A stretch of DNA of 64,000 bases from Bacteroidia bacterium (GTDB lineage: Bacteria > Bacteroidota > Bacteroidia > Flavobacteriales > Flavobacteriaceae). Location: contig JAUIFC010000004.1 in assembly GCA_030429455.1 (NCBI GenBank), positions 16,262 to 80,261 of the forward strand, given 5' to 3'. Below are positions 1-8,688 of this stretch, in pieces (within the stretch, counting starts at the first letter, position 1; every line of letters starts with the position of its first letter). A model generated the notes under the pieces. The model made no database searches, was not told the origin of the DNA, and worked only from the letters and a program-made list of their open reading frames with translations. A program made the position numbers and the translations under genes.

Positions 1-665
1 AAGAAGAAAACCAAAAAGTTTCTATCCTTTAATAATTTAAGTGCATCTAGGCCCAAAATTTCTGATAATGTCATTTTGCCTTCTCTGTTTTGAGGTGGCG
101 TTTTTGGCAAGGTAAAACTGAAAACACCTAACACCGCAGAAGCTATAGACACCATTAGGAATGTGTTCGAAAGCATCCCTTGTGCAATATTTTCTTCAGA
201 ATCCCACATGAAGACTAAACTAATGATCAAACCAGCCAATATCCAACCGATAGTCCCAAAAACCCTGACATAAGGAAAAAACTTTGACGGGTCTTTCATT
301 TGTCTAAATGAAATAGAATTTACCAAAGCCAAAGTCGGCATATACGCAATCATATAACCTAAAACATAAGGATAGAAAGAGGCAAAATCTGTTGAGTTTG
401 ACATTTGATACATCAAAACTGCACCAATAAGATGAAGAACTCCCAGAATACGCTCTGCATTAAAATAACGGTCTGCGATAAGGCCAATGATAAATGGAGC
501 AATAATTGCACCCCAAGATTGAGTGGAAAAAGCCATTGCTGTTTCTGCACCAGAAGCACCGAGATTGTTTCCTAAAAATGTCCCTAAAGTGACAAACCAA
601 CCACCCCAAATGAAAAATTCTAAGAACATCATTATAGAAAGCTGCGTAAATCGTAATGGTTTCAT
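1..665 (-). CDS. Nucleoside:H+ symporter-family MFS transporter, N-terminal part (cut by window edge)
   Basis: Read on the complement, a frame opens at the ATG ending at 665 and runs off the left edge, giving 221 residues, about half of a usual MFS carrier. It starts MKPLRFTQLSIMMFLEFF and continues with IWGGWFVTLGTFL, the first-helix signature of the nucleoside:H+ symporter family (NupG/XapB type). Several further hydrophobic segments follow, separated by short polar loops such as GLIADRYFNAERI. It would sit in the inner membrane. It lies 14 bases downstream of the lipoprotein isomerase gene on the same strand, so the two are probably cotranscribed. In Bacteroidota, carriers of this type often accompany GMC oxidoreductase and sugar isomerase genes, so a sugar or glycoside substrate is as likely as a nucleoside; that is inference. 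Confidence 0.75.
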   Translation of the reverse strand, partial: MKPLRFTQLSIMMFLEFFIWGGWFVTLGTFLGNNLGASGAETAMAFSTQSWGAIIAPFIIGLIADRYFNAERILGVLHLIGAVLMYQMSNSTDFASFYPYVLGYMIAYMPTLALVNSISFRQMKDPSKFFPYVRVFGTIGWILAGLIISLVFMWDSEENIAQGMLSNTFLMVSIASAVLGVFSFTLPKTPPQNREGKMTLSEILGLDALKLLKDRNFLVFF

Positions 666-679
666 CTCAATGAGGTTTA

Positions 680-1657
680 TTAATTAATAGAGTTTGAACA
701 TTTTAATAAGAGGGCTTTTGTCGCTTCTATACCTTCTTTTTCAGTTAGGCGATTTCCTTCATATTCAACACCAACAAAACCAGTATATTTCGAATCCTTA
801 ACCATTTGCATGATTCTTAAAAAATCTAAGGTAGTTTCATCGCCATTTTCTCCAAAATCATAAGATTTAGCACTTACAGCTTTTGCTCTAGGAAGCATCA
901 ATTGTATACCTTTATACTTATCAGGATACTCTTCTATACATTCGCCCCATTTTTCACCATCTTTTCGTTTTACACACCAATTACCAAAATCTGGAAGTGT
1001 ACCACAGTTGTTCATATTCACCATATCTATGACTTCCATCAAAGCGTCAGCATCGGATGAGAGCCAGCCGTGGTTTTCACAAAGAATATTTATGTTTTGA
1101 GTTAAAGCATAAGCCGATAGTTTTTTAAGCCCGTCGACAACCGATGGAATCCAATCCGAAAGATCCTTAGATCCAAAGGTGTTTACACGAATCGAATGAC
1201 AACGGAGTTTTTTTGCGGCATCAACCCATTTCTTATGGTTTTCCACTGCTTGATTTCTTTCAGCTTCATCAGGGCTTGCCAAATCTCCTTCTCCATCTAC
1301 CATGATCAGTACATTTTCCATACCATGCTTTTCACTCAATACTTTCAACGAGTCTATTACCGTATCAAAGCCTAAACTATCAATCTGATTTTTGTAGAGA
1401 TGGTTAACATATTCCAAACCTTGAAATCCCATGTCTTTAGAAATTTCAGCAAACTTAAAGGAGCTAACACCTTCATCGTTAAATGTGCGGTGCAAAGACC
1501 ATTGGGCTAACGACAATTTGAAAAATGGTGCTTTATCTTCTGTAGCTTCAGCAGTTTCAAGCATTTCTGAATTAGAATCCTTAGAGTCTTTGCAGCCTAA
1601 GGTTGCAACAAAAAACAAAAACAAAATAAGGCGTGATGAAAAAAAGGAGGGCTTCAT
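680..1657 (-). CDS. Exported lipoprotein, sugar phosphate isomerase/epimerase family (xylose isomerase-like TIM barrel)
   Basis: 325 residues from the ATG at 1657. An upstream in-frame TTG at 1666 is less likely, because the ATG places MKPSFFSS right before the hydrophobic stretch. A lipoprotein signal ends in VATLGC (Cys22), so the protein should be membrane-anchored outside the cytoplasm. The barrel starts near SLAQWSLHRTF. Expected metal-site segments are visible as LCENHG, LPDFGNW and VEYEG; the usual histidine strand is replaced by GIQLMLP. Enzymes of this fold isomerise, epimerise or cleave keto-sugars with a divalent metal. It sits beside a GMC oxidoreductase and a DUF1080 protein transcribed divergently, and upstream of the MFS gene. 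A role in processing 3-keto-glycosides is inferred from this company. The family call is firm; the substrate is unknown. Confidence 0.8.
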   Translation of the reverse strand: MKPSFFSSRLILFLFFVATLGCKDSKDSNSEMLETAEATEDKAPFFKLSLAQWSLHRTFNDEGVSSFKFAEISKDMGFQGLEYVNHLYKNQIDSLGFDTVIDSLKVLSEKHGMENVLIMVDGEGDLASPDEAERNQAVENHKKWVDAAKKLRCHSIRVNTFGSKDLSDWIPSVVDGLKKLSAYALTQNINILCENHGWLSSDADALMEVIDMVNMNNCGTLPDFGNWCVKRKDGEKWGECIEEYPDKYKGIQLMLPRAKAVSAKSYDFGENGDETTLDFLRIMQMVKDSKYTGFVGVEYEGNRLTEKEGIEATKALLLKCSNSIN

Positions 1658-1788
1658 ATAAATCAATTTTTAAAAGAATCCCAAAAATGCTAAAATTTTA
1701 TGAATTTGTAAAAAAACATAAGCAAAATAGTAAAATAAAACACAAAAGTGTATTTTTAAACCGTTATCGTTGAAATTTACTCAATATT

Positions 1789-3513
1789 ATGGACAGAAAA
1801 CAAATTGACGCCTCCGAAGAACAATACGATGCTATTGTCATAGGAACAGGAATATCAGGAGGTTGGGCAGCAAAGGAGCTTTGTGAAAATGGCTTAAAGA
1901 CACTCGTTTTAGAACGTGGCAGAAACGTGGAACATGTGACAGATTACAAAACAGCTCATATGGATCCATGGGATTTTCCTAATGGAAATGTTGCAACAAA
2001 AGAGATAAAAGAAAGAAAATTTAAACAACACCGCACAGGTTATGTGACTCGTGAATCGCATGAACACTTTTTTGTAGATGATATTAAACATCCTTACAAC
2101 GAAAAAAGAAGATTTGACTGGATTCGAGGCTATCATGTTGGCGGTCGTTCTTTGATGTGGGGAAGGCAAAGTTATCGCTTAAGCGAAATCGATTTCGAAG
2201 CTAACAAAAAAGATGGAAATGGCGTGGATTGGCCCGTAAGATACAAAGACATCGAGCCATGGTATGATAAAGTTGAAGAGTTTATAGGCGTAAGCGGAGA
2301 AAATCTTGGGTTGAACGTTTTGCCCGATCAAAAGCTATTAAAACCTATGAATTTAAATTGTGTTGAAGAACATCTACAAACCAAAATGAGTGAAAGTTTT
2401 GATGATGGTAGACTTCTGACCATTGGTCGCACAGCACATATTACAGAAGGCACAAAAGCTGGCGCAGGCAGAACAAACTGTCAATATAGAAATCGCTGTA
2501 TGCGAGGTTGTCCATACGGGGCTTATTTTAGTAGTAATTCTTCTACTTTACCAACTGCTGCAGCTACTGGCAATATGACCCTAAGACCTCATTCTGTGGC
2601 CTATCAAATCATTTATGATGAGCAAAGTCAAAAAGCCACAGGCGTTAGAGTGATAGATGCTGAAACCAAGGAAAAACTAGAATTTAAAGCAAAAGTTATC
2701 TTTTTATGTGCTTCCGCAATGGCTTCTGCTTCAATTTTATTGCAATCCAAATCGAAACGTTTTCCAAATGGCTTAGGCAATGACAGCGATCAATTGGGGC
2801 GAAATGTTATGGACCACCATTTTCATATAGGCGCATATGGTGTTGCCGAAGGTTTTGATGATAAGTATTATAAAGGTCGCCGACCTAATGGAATTTACAT
2901 TCCAAGGTTTAGAAATTTAGGAGGAAAAACCGATGTTAACGACTTTGTTCGTGGCTATGGCTATCAAGGTGGTGCTACCAGGTCCAGTGTTTCGGAATTA
3001 GTAGCAGAATTAAAATACGGTCCTAAGTTAAAAGAAGCCATTTTGAAACCTGGCCAATGGAACGTTACCCTTTTTGGTTTTGGAGAAACGCTCCCAGATC
3101 CAAATAACCGTATGTATCTCGATTACGACAAGCTAGATGAATGGGGATTACCGACCATAACTTTTGATGCCGCATTTGGAAAAAATGAACTGGCCATGCG
3201 TGTTGATATGCAAGAACAAGCTGTTAAAATGCTTAAGGCTGCTGGCTTTAAAAATGTACAAGGTTACGATAGAGATGATAAAAAAGCAATGGGTCTAGGT
3301 ATTCATGAAATGGGAACTGCACGAATGGGCAGAGACCCAAAAACGTCTGTACTCAATGGGTACAACCAGGTACACGCCTGTAAAAATGTTTACGTAACAG
3401 ATGGTGCTTTTATGACCTCATCGGCATGTCAAAACCCATCGTTATCCTATATGGCATTTACTGCTCGAGCGGCAAATCATGCAGCAGAACAACTTAAGAA
3501 AAACCTTATTTAA
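1789..3513 (+). CDS. GMC-family FAD-dependent oxidoreductase (glycoside/gluconate dehydrogenase type)
   Basis: 574 residues. The N-terminal Rossmann motif GTGISG (19-24) binds FAD. The C-terminal catalytic pair of the GMC family is visible as His506 in HEMGTARMG and Asn549 in CQNPSLS. A cysteine-containing segment NCQYRNRCMRGCPYGA lies mid-protein, as in the gluconate/glucoside dehydrogenase branch. The protein has no signal peptide of its own. The next gene encodes a small subunit with a Tat-like leader, and in related dehydrogenases the large subunit is exported together with such a subunit. The expected reaction is oxidation of a sugar hydroxyl (often C3) with electrons passed to the respiratory chain. 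It starts a plus-strand operon of three genes and is divergent from the isomerase gene, with a 131-base AT-rich gap between them. Confidence 0.85.
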   Translation: MDRKQIDASEEQYDAIVIGTGISGGWAAKELCENGLKTLVLERGRNVEHVTDYKTAHMDPWDFPNGNVATKEIKERKFKQHRTGYVTRESHEHFFVDDIKHPYNEKRRFDWIRGYHVGGRSLMWGRQSYRLSEIDFEANKKDGNGVDWPVRYKDIEPWYDKVEEFIGVSGENLGLNVLPDQKLLKPMNLNCVEEHLQTKMSESFDDGRLLTIGRTAHITEGTKAGAGRTNCQYRNRCMRGCPYGAYFSSNSSTLPTAAATGNMTLRPHSVAYQIIYDEQSQKATGVRVIDAETKEKLEFKAKVIFLCASAMASASILLQSKSKRFPNGLGNDSDQLGRNVMDHHFHIGAYGVAEGFDDKYYKGRRPNGIYIPRFRNLGGKTDVNDFVRGYGYQGGATRSSVSELVAELKYGPKLKEAILKPGQWNVTLFGFGETLPDPNNRMYLDYDKLDEWGLPTITFDAAFGKNELAMRVDMQEQAVKMLKAAGFKNVQGYDRDDKKAMGLGIHEMGTARMGRDPKTSVLNGYNQVHACKNVYVTDGAFMTSSACQNPSLSYMAFTARAANHAAEQLKKNLI

Positions 3514-3529
3514 TTAAAGCTCTATCCAA

Positions 3530-4129
3530 ATGAAACGAAGAAAAATGATAAAACGCCTAGGTTTTGCCTCGGCTGCAGTGGTGGCTACACCGACACTTTT
3601 AAGTCTGTTAAACAGTTGTACAGCAGAAGTTAAACTTTGGAAACCAACAGTATTAAGCGAAGAAGGCGGCCAACTTCTTTTAAAACTGGTAGATGTTTTT
3701 ATCCCAAAAACCGACATCCCTTCTGCCTCAGAACTTAATATTGCCGAGTTTATAGACCGATATTTACTAGAGGTTAACGACTCCGAAGAACAATCCGCTT
3801 TTACTTCTGCTTTCGAAAAAATGCTGTTAAAACTAAAAACAGACACTCAAAAAGAGGTTGTTGATTTGGAGGAAAAAGATTTCCATGCCTTTTTAGATAA
3901 AAATTTAAAACTTAAAGATGAAGTAGATTCTGAACGAGAAAACAATCCTGAATTTGAAGGTCTAAGCCTTTCAGAATGCCTTGATAGTGTAAAGTGGATG
4001 TGTATTAACGCTTACATTAAAAATGAAAAAATTGGTGAAGATGTATTGGCATATGATCCAATTCCAGGAGAGTATTATTGCGGAGACTTAAACGAATTAA
4101 CCGGAGGAAAAAGCTGGTCATTAAGATAA
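3530..4129 (+). CDS. Gluconate 2-dehydrogenase subunit 3-like small subunit, Tat-like signal
   Basis: 199 residues, starting 16 bases after the oxidoreductase stop. The N-terminus MKRRKMIKRLGFASAAVVA has paired arginines before a hydrophobic stretch, resembling a Tat leader though not with the canonical RRxFLK. A cysteine follows in LLNSC. The mature part contains VLSEEGGQLLLKLVDVFIPK and TDIPSASELNIAEFID, the typical opening of the subunit 3 family (PF13618). The role known for the family is to escort and anchor the GMC catalytic subunit in the periplasm. The next gene begins one base after this stop, so all three genes are one operon. Confidence 0.8.
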   Translation: MKRRKMIKRLGFASAAVVATPTLLSLLNSCTAEVKLWKPTVLSEEGGQLLLKLVDVFIPKTDIPSASELNIAEFIDRYLLEVNDSEEQSAFTSAFEKMLLKLKTDTQKEVVDLEEKDFHAFLDKNLKLKDEVDSERENNPEFEGLSLSECLDSVKWMCINAYIKNEKIGEDVLAYDPIPGEYYCGDLNELTGGKSWSLR

Positions 4130-4130
4130 C

Positions 4131-4901
4131 ATGAAACACGTATATTTAGTCCTTTTTGTTCTTTGCTTAGCAAGTATAAGCTGCAAAGACCAAGTATCAA
4201 ATGAGAAAGAAGCCGAATGGACATCCATTTTTAATGGAAAAGACCTGTCAGGTTGGACACCAAAACTTAAAGGAGAGCCATTTGGCAATGATTCTTTACA
4301 AACCTTTAGAGTTGAAGACGGCGTATTAAAGGTATCCTACGAAAACTATGATCGTTTTGATAATCGCTTTGGACATCTGTTCTACAAAAGCCCTTTTTCC
4401 AAATACAGACTTAAACTTCAATATCGTTTTGTTGGTCAGCAAGCCAATGGCGGAGAAGGATGGGGTTTTAAAAACTCTGGGGTCATGCTGCACTGCCAAG
4501 ACCCCAAGAGTATGAGCGTTGACCAAAATTTTCCAAATTCGTTAGAAGCACAATTCTTAGGAGGTATTGCAGACACTGTGCCGCGACCAACGGGAAATTT
4601 ATGCACGCCTGGTACTCACGTAAACATCAATGGAAAACAAATCATTCAACATTGCATTACAGCCGATGCACCAACCATTTATGGCGAAGAATGGGTTGAT
4701 GTAGAAGTTGAAGTTTACGGCGATTCACTTATTCGGCATTACATCAATGGAAAACCTGTGATTACTTACACAAATCCGGTGAACGATACACCAAAAGACA
4801 GCTTAAATCACCTTAAACCTGTAAAATCCGGTTATATTTCGCTTCAAAGTGAAAGTCATCCGATTGAGTTTAAGGATATATTGATAAAAGAATTGAAATA
4901 G
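4131..4901 (+). CDS. DUF1080 lipoprotein (3-keto-disaccharide hydrolase family)
   Basis: 256 residues. The signal MKHVYLVLFVLCLASISC gives a lipidated Cys18. The domain starts with WTSIFNGKDLSGW, the hallmark opening of DUF1080 (PF06439), a jelly-roll fold related to concanavalin-like lectins, and fills the rest of the protein (ending ISLQSESHPIEFKDI). Some members cleave 3-keto-glycosides, so oxidation by the GMC enzyme followed by cleavage here would open glycosidic bonds by a non-classical route. It is the last gene of the operon; 106 bases separate it from the next gene. The family is certain; the enzymatic role in this organism is inferred from the neighbours. Confidence 0.82.
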   Translation: MKHVYLVLFVLCLASISCKDQVSNEKEAEWTSIFNGKDLSGWTPKLKGEPFGNDSLQTFRVEDGVLKVSYENYDRFDNRFGHLFYKSPFSKYRLKLQYRFVGQQANGGEGWGFKNSGVMLHCQDPKSMSVDQNFPNSLEAQFLGGIADTVPRPTGNLCTPGTHVNINGKQIIQHCITADAPTIYGEEWVDVEVEVYGDSLIRHYINGKPVITYTNPVNDTPKDSLNHLKPVKSGYISLQSESHPIEFKDILIKELK

Positions 4902-5007
4902 ATACTTTAATCTTTGCCTCTGGTTTCTTATCAAAGTTCAGGTTGGCTGTATTTCAGATTTACATTCTACCATTTAAATTATACATACCACACTAAAGTA
5001 GTCGATC

Positions 5008-6153
5008 ATGAAAATAGTTGCAAAAATTCTAAAATGGGTTGTTATTGTTATTGCATTTTTAATTATTGGATTATACGCCACTGGTTACGACTATGTTTTA
5101 AAAGGTATTCGTGTGGTGTATTTCACAGGACATACGACTGCCTTTATCGACGATCATCCATATTTTACAAACAGAACGATTCAAAATGCAACAATACAAC
5201 CTTGGAAAACACATAAGTTATACAACACAATAAAACCAACACAAGCCTTAAACGAACTTAATGACAAATATGGCACAGTGGCTTTTTTACTTATTAAGGA
5301 TGGTCAAATAATATACGAGAACTATGCTGATGGCTATGACAAAAGCTCCAAAACCAACTCATTTTCAATGGCCAAAAGCATTACAAGCAGTTTACTTTTT
5401 AAAGCCATTCAAGACGGTTATATCAAAAACTTGGACCAGCCATTAACAGATTTCTTTCCTGACTTTAAAGGCGAATTTGCTTCAAAATGCACTGTTGGCG
5501 ATTTGTCATCCATGTCAAGTGGATTGAGTTGGAATGAAAATTATACTTCACCATTTTCAGTAACTGCTCAAGCTTATTACGACGAGGATATAAAAGGATT
5601 GATCCAAACATTAGCAATAGATGAAGAGCCTGCCCAATCCTTTAAATACTTAAGTGGCAGCACGCAACTCCTAGGCATGGTTATTGAAAAGGCCACCAAA
5701 AAAAGCCTATCTTCCTACTTGAGTCAAAGTTTTTGGAAACCTTTAGGCATGAATGACATCGGACTGTGGCAACTGGATACAGAAGGAGGTATGGAAAAAA
5801 CATACTGTTGCATCTCTTCTAATGCTCGAAACTTTGCAAAATTTGGTCAATTATACCTTCAGAATGGCCATTGGAATGGACAACAAATCATAGATACAGC
5901 ATTTGTACAACTGGTAAAACAGCCGAGGTTTAAGGCTTCGCCCGAATACAGTTACGGGTTTTGGACTAGCGATTATAAGGACAAGAATATGTTTGTAATG
6001 CGAGGGATTTTAGGCCAATATGTGATTTCTATTCCAGAAGACGAGCTTATCATCGTTCGACTTGGGCACCAAAGAGATGCTCAAAAACGCAATGGGTTTC
6101 CTATTGATTTTTACAATTATATAGACGAATCTTACCGCATGTTGTCTCTTTGA
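5008..6153 (+). CDS. Serine hydrolase, class C beta-lactamase/esterase family, membrane-anchored
   Basis: 381 residues. Residues 9-26 form one uncleaved hydrophobic helix, so the enzyme is probably held in the inner membrane with the catalytic domain in the periplasm. The active-site SxxK is SMAK (Ser120, Lys123) after TNSF, and a YLS (Tyr214) supplies the second conserved motif. The body from about residue 75 to 370 matches the class C beta-lactamase/penicillin-binding-protein-like fold. Related flavobacterial proteins are esterases or D-amino-acid peptidases rather than resistance enzymes, so substrate and role are open. It stands alone; its last 22 bases overlap the convergent gene at 6132-6371. 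Confidence 0.8.
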   Translation: MKIVAKILKWVVIVIAFLIIGLYATGYDYVLKGIRVVYFTGHTTAFIDDHPYFTNRTIQNATIQPWKTHKLYNTIKPTQALNELNDKYGTVAFLLIKDGQIIYENYADGYDKSSKTNSFSMAKSITSSLLFKAIQDGYIKNLDQPLTDFFPDFKGEFASKCTVGDLSSMSSGLSWNENYTSPFSVTAQAYYDEDIKGLIQTLAIDEEPAQSFKYLSGSTQLLGMVIEKATKKSLSSYLSQSFWKPLGMNDIGLWQLDTEGGMEKTYCCISSNARNFAKFGQLYLQNGHWNGQQIIDTAFVQLVKQPRFKASPEYSYGFWTSDYKDKNMFVMRGILGQYVISIPEDELIIVRLGHQRDAQKRNGFPIDFYNYIDESYRMLSL

Positions 6154-6371
6154 TGCTTCCCTATCGGTTTGTCTTCATACCAATCGTCAAAGGTTTTTTC
6201 TGTTTTGTAATTGTCTCTTAAGACATGATAAACAGAAATTACCAACAATATTTGACCTATGGTTGTTAAGCTAAAAATCCATGCATATTTAAAATCTAAA
6301 ACTGCCATAATGCTTAACATGACTAACAAAATGGTTGTAATGCTCAGTAAAACTATACCTTTTGACTTCAT
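6132..6371 (-). CDS. Small two-helix membrane protein, unknown function
   Basis: 79 residues starting MKSKGIVLLSITTILL. Two hydrophobic segments (about 6-26 and 31-49) are joined by DFKYAWIF, and a charged tail TEKTFDDWYEDKPIGKHQRD follows. This is a plausible inner-membrane protein. I recognise no family. It is convergent with the serine hydrolase gene and overlaps its end by 22 bases. Its coding-like composition and the clean membrane topology argue that it is real. Confidence 0.6.
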   Translation of the reverse strand: MKSKGIVLLSITTILLVMLSIMAVLDFKYAWIFSLTTIGQILLVISVYHVLRDNYKTEKTFDDWYEDKPIGKHQRDNMR

Positions 6372-6685
6372 CTGATTAATTTTTGTTTAAAGTTAGCTCG
6401 GTAATGTTAAACAAATTTTAAATCTCAACTTCTTTGTGATAGTTTTTTAATTATTTAAGACTCTTTTTCAATTTCAGCTTGATAGTCCTAATAATTTATG
6501 AAAAGTAAACTAGAATTCGTCAAAAGATTGCATTAGCAAATAACAAGTGTTTAGAGCTAAATTACTGTTGGTTTTACATCCAAATTTTCAAAAAATACCT
6601 TTTATAGGGTATTTCATCTCTTATAATATTGAAGTAAAATTGTTATGGTATATAATCCGTCTTAAAGTCAGAAAATTTCAGTCTT
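6372..6685. other. Intergenic gap, no gene seen
   Basis: 314 AT-rich bases between two divergently placed genes. It should contain the promoters for the small membrane protein (left) and the repeat protein (right). No clean TAnnTTTG box, hairpin or open frame of credible length was found. Confidence 0.4.
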
Positions 6686-7993
6686 ATGAGAAAGCAATTT
6701 TATAATTATCTTGGTATTTGTCTGTTCGGTATAATGTTTCAACCTGCTTTATCTCAAATTTCATTTCAGAATATTCAAACATTTACCTCTGAAGGTGTAT
6801 ACATTAATACAGATGTAGTACAAGCTAGTGAAGAACATGGAAAACATGGTTTTATTCATTTCGGTTATTTGCAAAGTATTTTGTCGAGCAGTGCTATTAA
6901 AACATATAAATCTACCGCTCAGAAACATAAAAGAGATTCTATCCATTCAAATCATAAATCTTTTGTAGAACGTTCTGCTAAAAGTCCATCAAAAACACCG
7001 CGTTTTTATCTTGGAAAGGATGGTAAAACATGTCTATGTCCAAATGCAAAATTTGGAGAATCTGGCACATTGACCATTAGTGGAATAAATAAAATGTTTA
7101 CTAAAAGAACACGTGAAGAACTCAAAGCGCTAATCACAGCAAACGAAACCAATCCAGAAATTTCCTTGACATGCACTAGTGGCATAATGGACATGAGCTC
7201 TATGTTTTCATATTCAAAAAACTTTAATCAGGATATTTCAACTTGGGATGTATCTAATGTCAGTTCGATGAATGAAATGTTTAGCTTTTCAACATTCAAT
7301 CGAGATATTTCAAACTGGGATGTGAGCAATGTCACTTCAATGGAAAGGATGTTTAGATTTTCAGAATTCAATCAAAGTCTTGAGCATTGGAATGTTAGCC
7401 ATGTAACAAATATGAGCGGAATGTTTAGTGGATCTCCTTTCAATCAGCCCATTGGTAGTTGGAACGTCTCCAATGTCACCAATATGAATAGCATGTTTGC
7501 AGGTTCATCTTTTAATCAATCACTTATGGATTGGGACGTTAGAAGTGTAACCGATATGGGCGCTTTATTTAGCAAATCTGCGTTTAACCAACCTATCGAA
7601 AACTGGAACGTCTCTAATGTTACTAATATGAATGGCATGTTTATTTGTTCTCCTTTTGACCAAAATATTGGTAATTGGGACGTTTCTAAAGTAACTAACA
7701 TGACCAGTATGTTTGCCGGGTCGAGATTTAATAAGCCTATAGGAAATTGGAATGTATCAAATGTCACCAAGATGAGTTACATGTTTTTAGCTTCTAAAAA
7801 GTTTAATCAAAATATCTCACAATGGAATGTGTGCAATGTTGACAATATGGAAAGCATGTTTAGGGGTTCGAAATTTAATCAAGACATCTCAAATTGGTGT
7901 GTAGAGAAAATATTTTCAAAACCCGTTGATTTTGATTTAAACTCTGCACTAGCTTCCTTTCCAGAATATCAACCTAATTGGGGATTATATTAG
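6686..7993 (+). CDS. BspA-like (DUF285) repeat surface protein, single module
   Basis: 435 residues with a signal peptide ending in PALSQ (about 24). Residues 110-165 form a cap: DGKTCLCP, FTKRTREELKALI, EISLTCTSGI. Then come about ten repeats of 24-25 residues of the type FNQ.ISNWDVSNVTNMxxMF, the bacterial surface-protein repeat of PF03382. The protein closes with NWCVEKI and PNWGLY. Cap and closure match each of the four modules of the protein at 59384-63961, so the two are paralogues and this one holds exactly one module. Unlike that protein it has no type IX sorting domain, so how it stays at the surface is unclear. Such repeats serve in adhesion or binding; the ligand is unknown. Residues 25-105 resemble nothing I know. 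Confidence 0.8.
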   Translation: MRKQFYNYLGICLFGIMFQPALSQISFQNIQTFTSEGVYINTDVVQASEEHGKHGFIHFGYLQSILSSSAIKTYKSTAQKHKRDSIHSNHKSFVERSAKSPSKTPRFYLGKDGKTCLCPNAKFGESGTLTISGINKMFTKRTREELKALITANETNPEISLTCTSGIMDMSSMFSYSKNFNQDISTWDVSNVSSMNEMFSFSTFNRDISNWDVSNVTSMERMFRFSEFNQSLEHWNVSHVTNMSGMFSGSPFNQPIGSWNVSNVTNMNSMFAGSSFNQSLMDWDVRSVTDMGALFSKSAFNQPIENWNVSNVTNMNGMFICSPFDQNIGNWDVSKVTNMTSMFAGSRFNKPIGNWNVSNVTKMSYMFLASKKFNQNISQWNVCNVDNMESMFRGSKFNQDISNWCVEKIFSKPVDFDLNSALASFPEYQPNWGLY

Positions 7994-8093
7994 TGTCTTT
8001 AAATCGTCCTGTTGGATTAATGCTCTTTTTATCTCTTTACTAAGGATGTGAATAACAACGGCCGATTTATGGTGTTTTCACAGATTTAAGGCT

Positions 8094-8525
8094 TTAGTTA
8101 AACACCCTAACAATATCACCACTTACACTCACTCGATAGTTAAGAAGTGGAAATTGTAAACCATCCTGAAAAGCTTGTCCTGTTATGACGCTGTAAGAGT
8201 TTTGATTTGAACAAGAATTTGTGGCCGAAAGACCATCGACTTGCAATCTGGTACAATTCGAAGGAATCATATTAGGGTCGGAAGCATCCCAAGCCAAAAA
8301 CCCGCTACCTGTATTGGCGACTAAAATGCCATCGTTCCCAATACCAGGCCCTCCAACATAAATGGCATTGCCCGCAAAATTCAAAGGGCTGAACTGAGGC
8401 AAATTTAGATTCAAATCTATTGAGAATTGAATGTTCAACAAGTTTGGATTGTTCTGCACATTATCGTCGTTTTCACAACCTAATAAGGCAATGAAAAGTA
8501 AACCAATTAATATTTTTTTCAACAT
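8094..8525 (-). CDS. Lipoprotein with a degenerate Rieske-like fold
   Basis: 143 residues. MLKKILIGLLFIALLGC gives a lipobox with Cys17. The rest (NLNLPQFSPLNF, GNDGILVANTGSGFLAWDASDPN, DGLSATNSCSNQNSYSVITGQA) follows the layout of Rieske-type ferredoxin-like lipoproteins common in Flavobacteriia. The expected CxH and CxxH iron-sulfur ligands are absent: the first site reads SDPNMIPSNC and the second SCSNQNSYS. A functional 2Fe-2S cluster is therefore unlikely, and the fold may have been reused. It is divergent from greA, 163 bases away, and downstream of the repeat protein on the other strand. Fold assignment is by memory of related sequences, hence moderate confidence. Confidence 0.6.
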   Translation of the reverse strand: MLKKILIGLLFIALLGCENDDNVQNNPNLLNIQFSIDLNLNLPQFSPLNFAGNAIYVGGPGIGNDGILVANTGSGFLAWDASDPNMIPSNCTRLQVDGLSATNSCSNQNSYSVITGQAFQDGLQFPLLNYRVSVSGDIVRVFN

Positions 8526-8535
8526 AAAGGCATTC

Positions 8536-8566
8536 TTTTAGAATTGTTACAAATTTAGTACTTTTG
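8536..8566 (+). promoter_or_regulatory. Bacteroidota-type promoter for greA
   Basis: TTTT at 8536-8539, a 19-base spacer, then TACTTTTG at 8559-8566. This fits the Bacteroidota consensus TTTG-N19-TAnnTTTG. It would start transcription near 8573, giving a leader of about 115 bases before the greA ATG. Confidence 0.6.
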
Positions 8567-8572
8567 CAAAGC

Positions 8573-8592
8573 AATCCCGTCCATGCGGGATT
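8573..8592 (+). other. Hairpin at the start of the greA leader
   Basis: AATCCCG (8573-8579), a six-base loop TCCATG, and CGGGATT (8586-8592) form a perfect 7-bp stem followed by TTTG. It sits where the greA transcript should begin. It could stabilise the mRNA or act as a weak attenuator. Confidence 0.4.
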
Positions 8593-8688
8593 TTGTTATT
8601 AATTATCCAGAGGTTTTACAAAAATAAAATTGGGTTATGTCACCTTTGGGATTGTTATCTATAACCCTAACTAAAACATATAACGACC

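Noticed and set aside
4914..5216. 100-codon plus-strand frame overlapping the serine hydrolase start
   Set aside because: Out of frame with a well-supported enzyme gene; starts with no family features and reads as low-quality Cys/Tyr-rich protein.
7170..7920. Short regular DNA repeats that could suggest a CRISPR array
   Set aside because: The period is coding (24-25 codons), repeats are degenerate at DNA level and there are no spacers; this is the BspA-like protein repeat.
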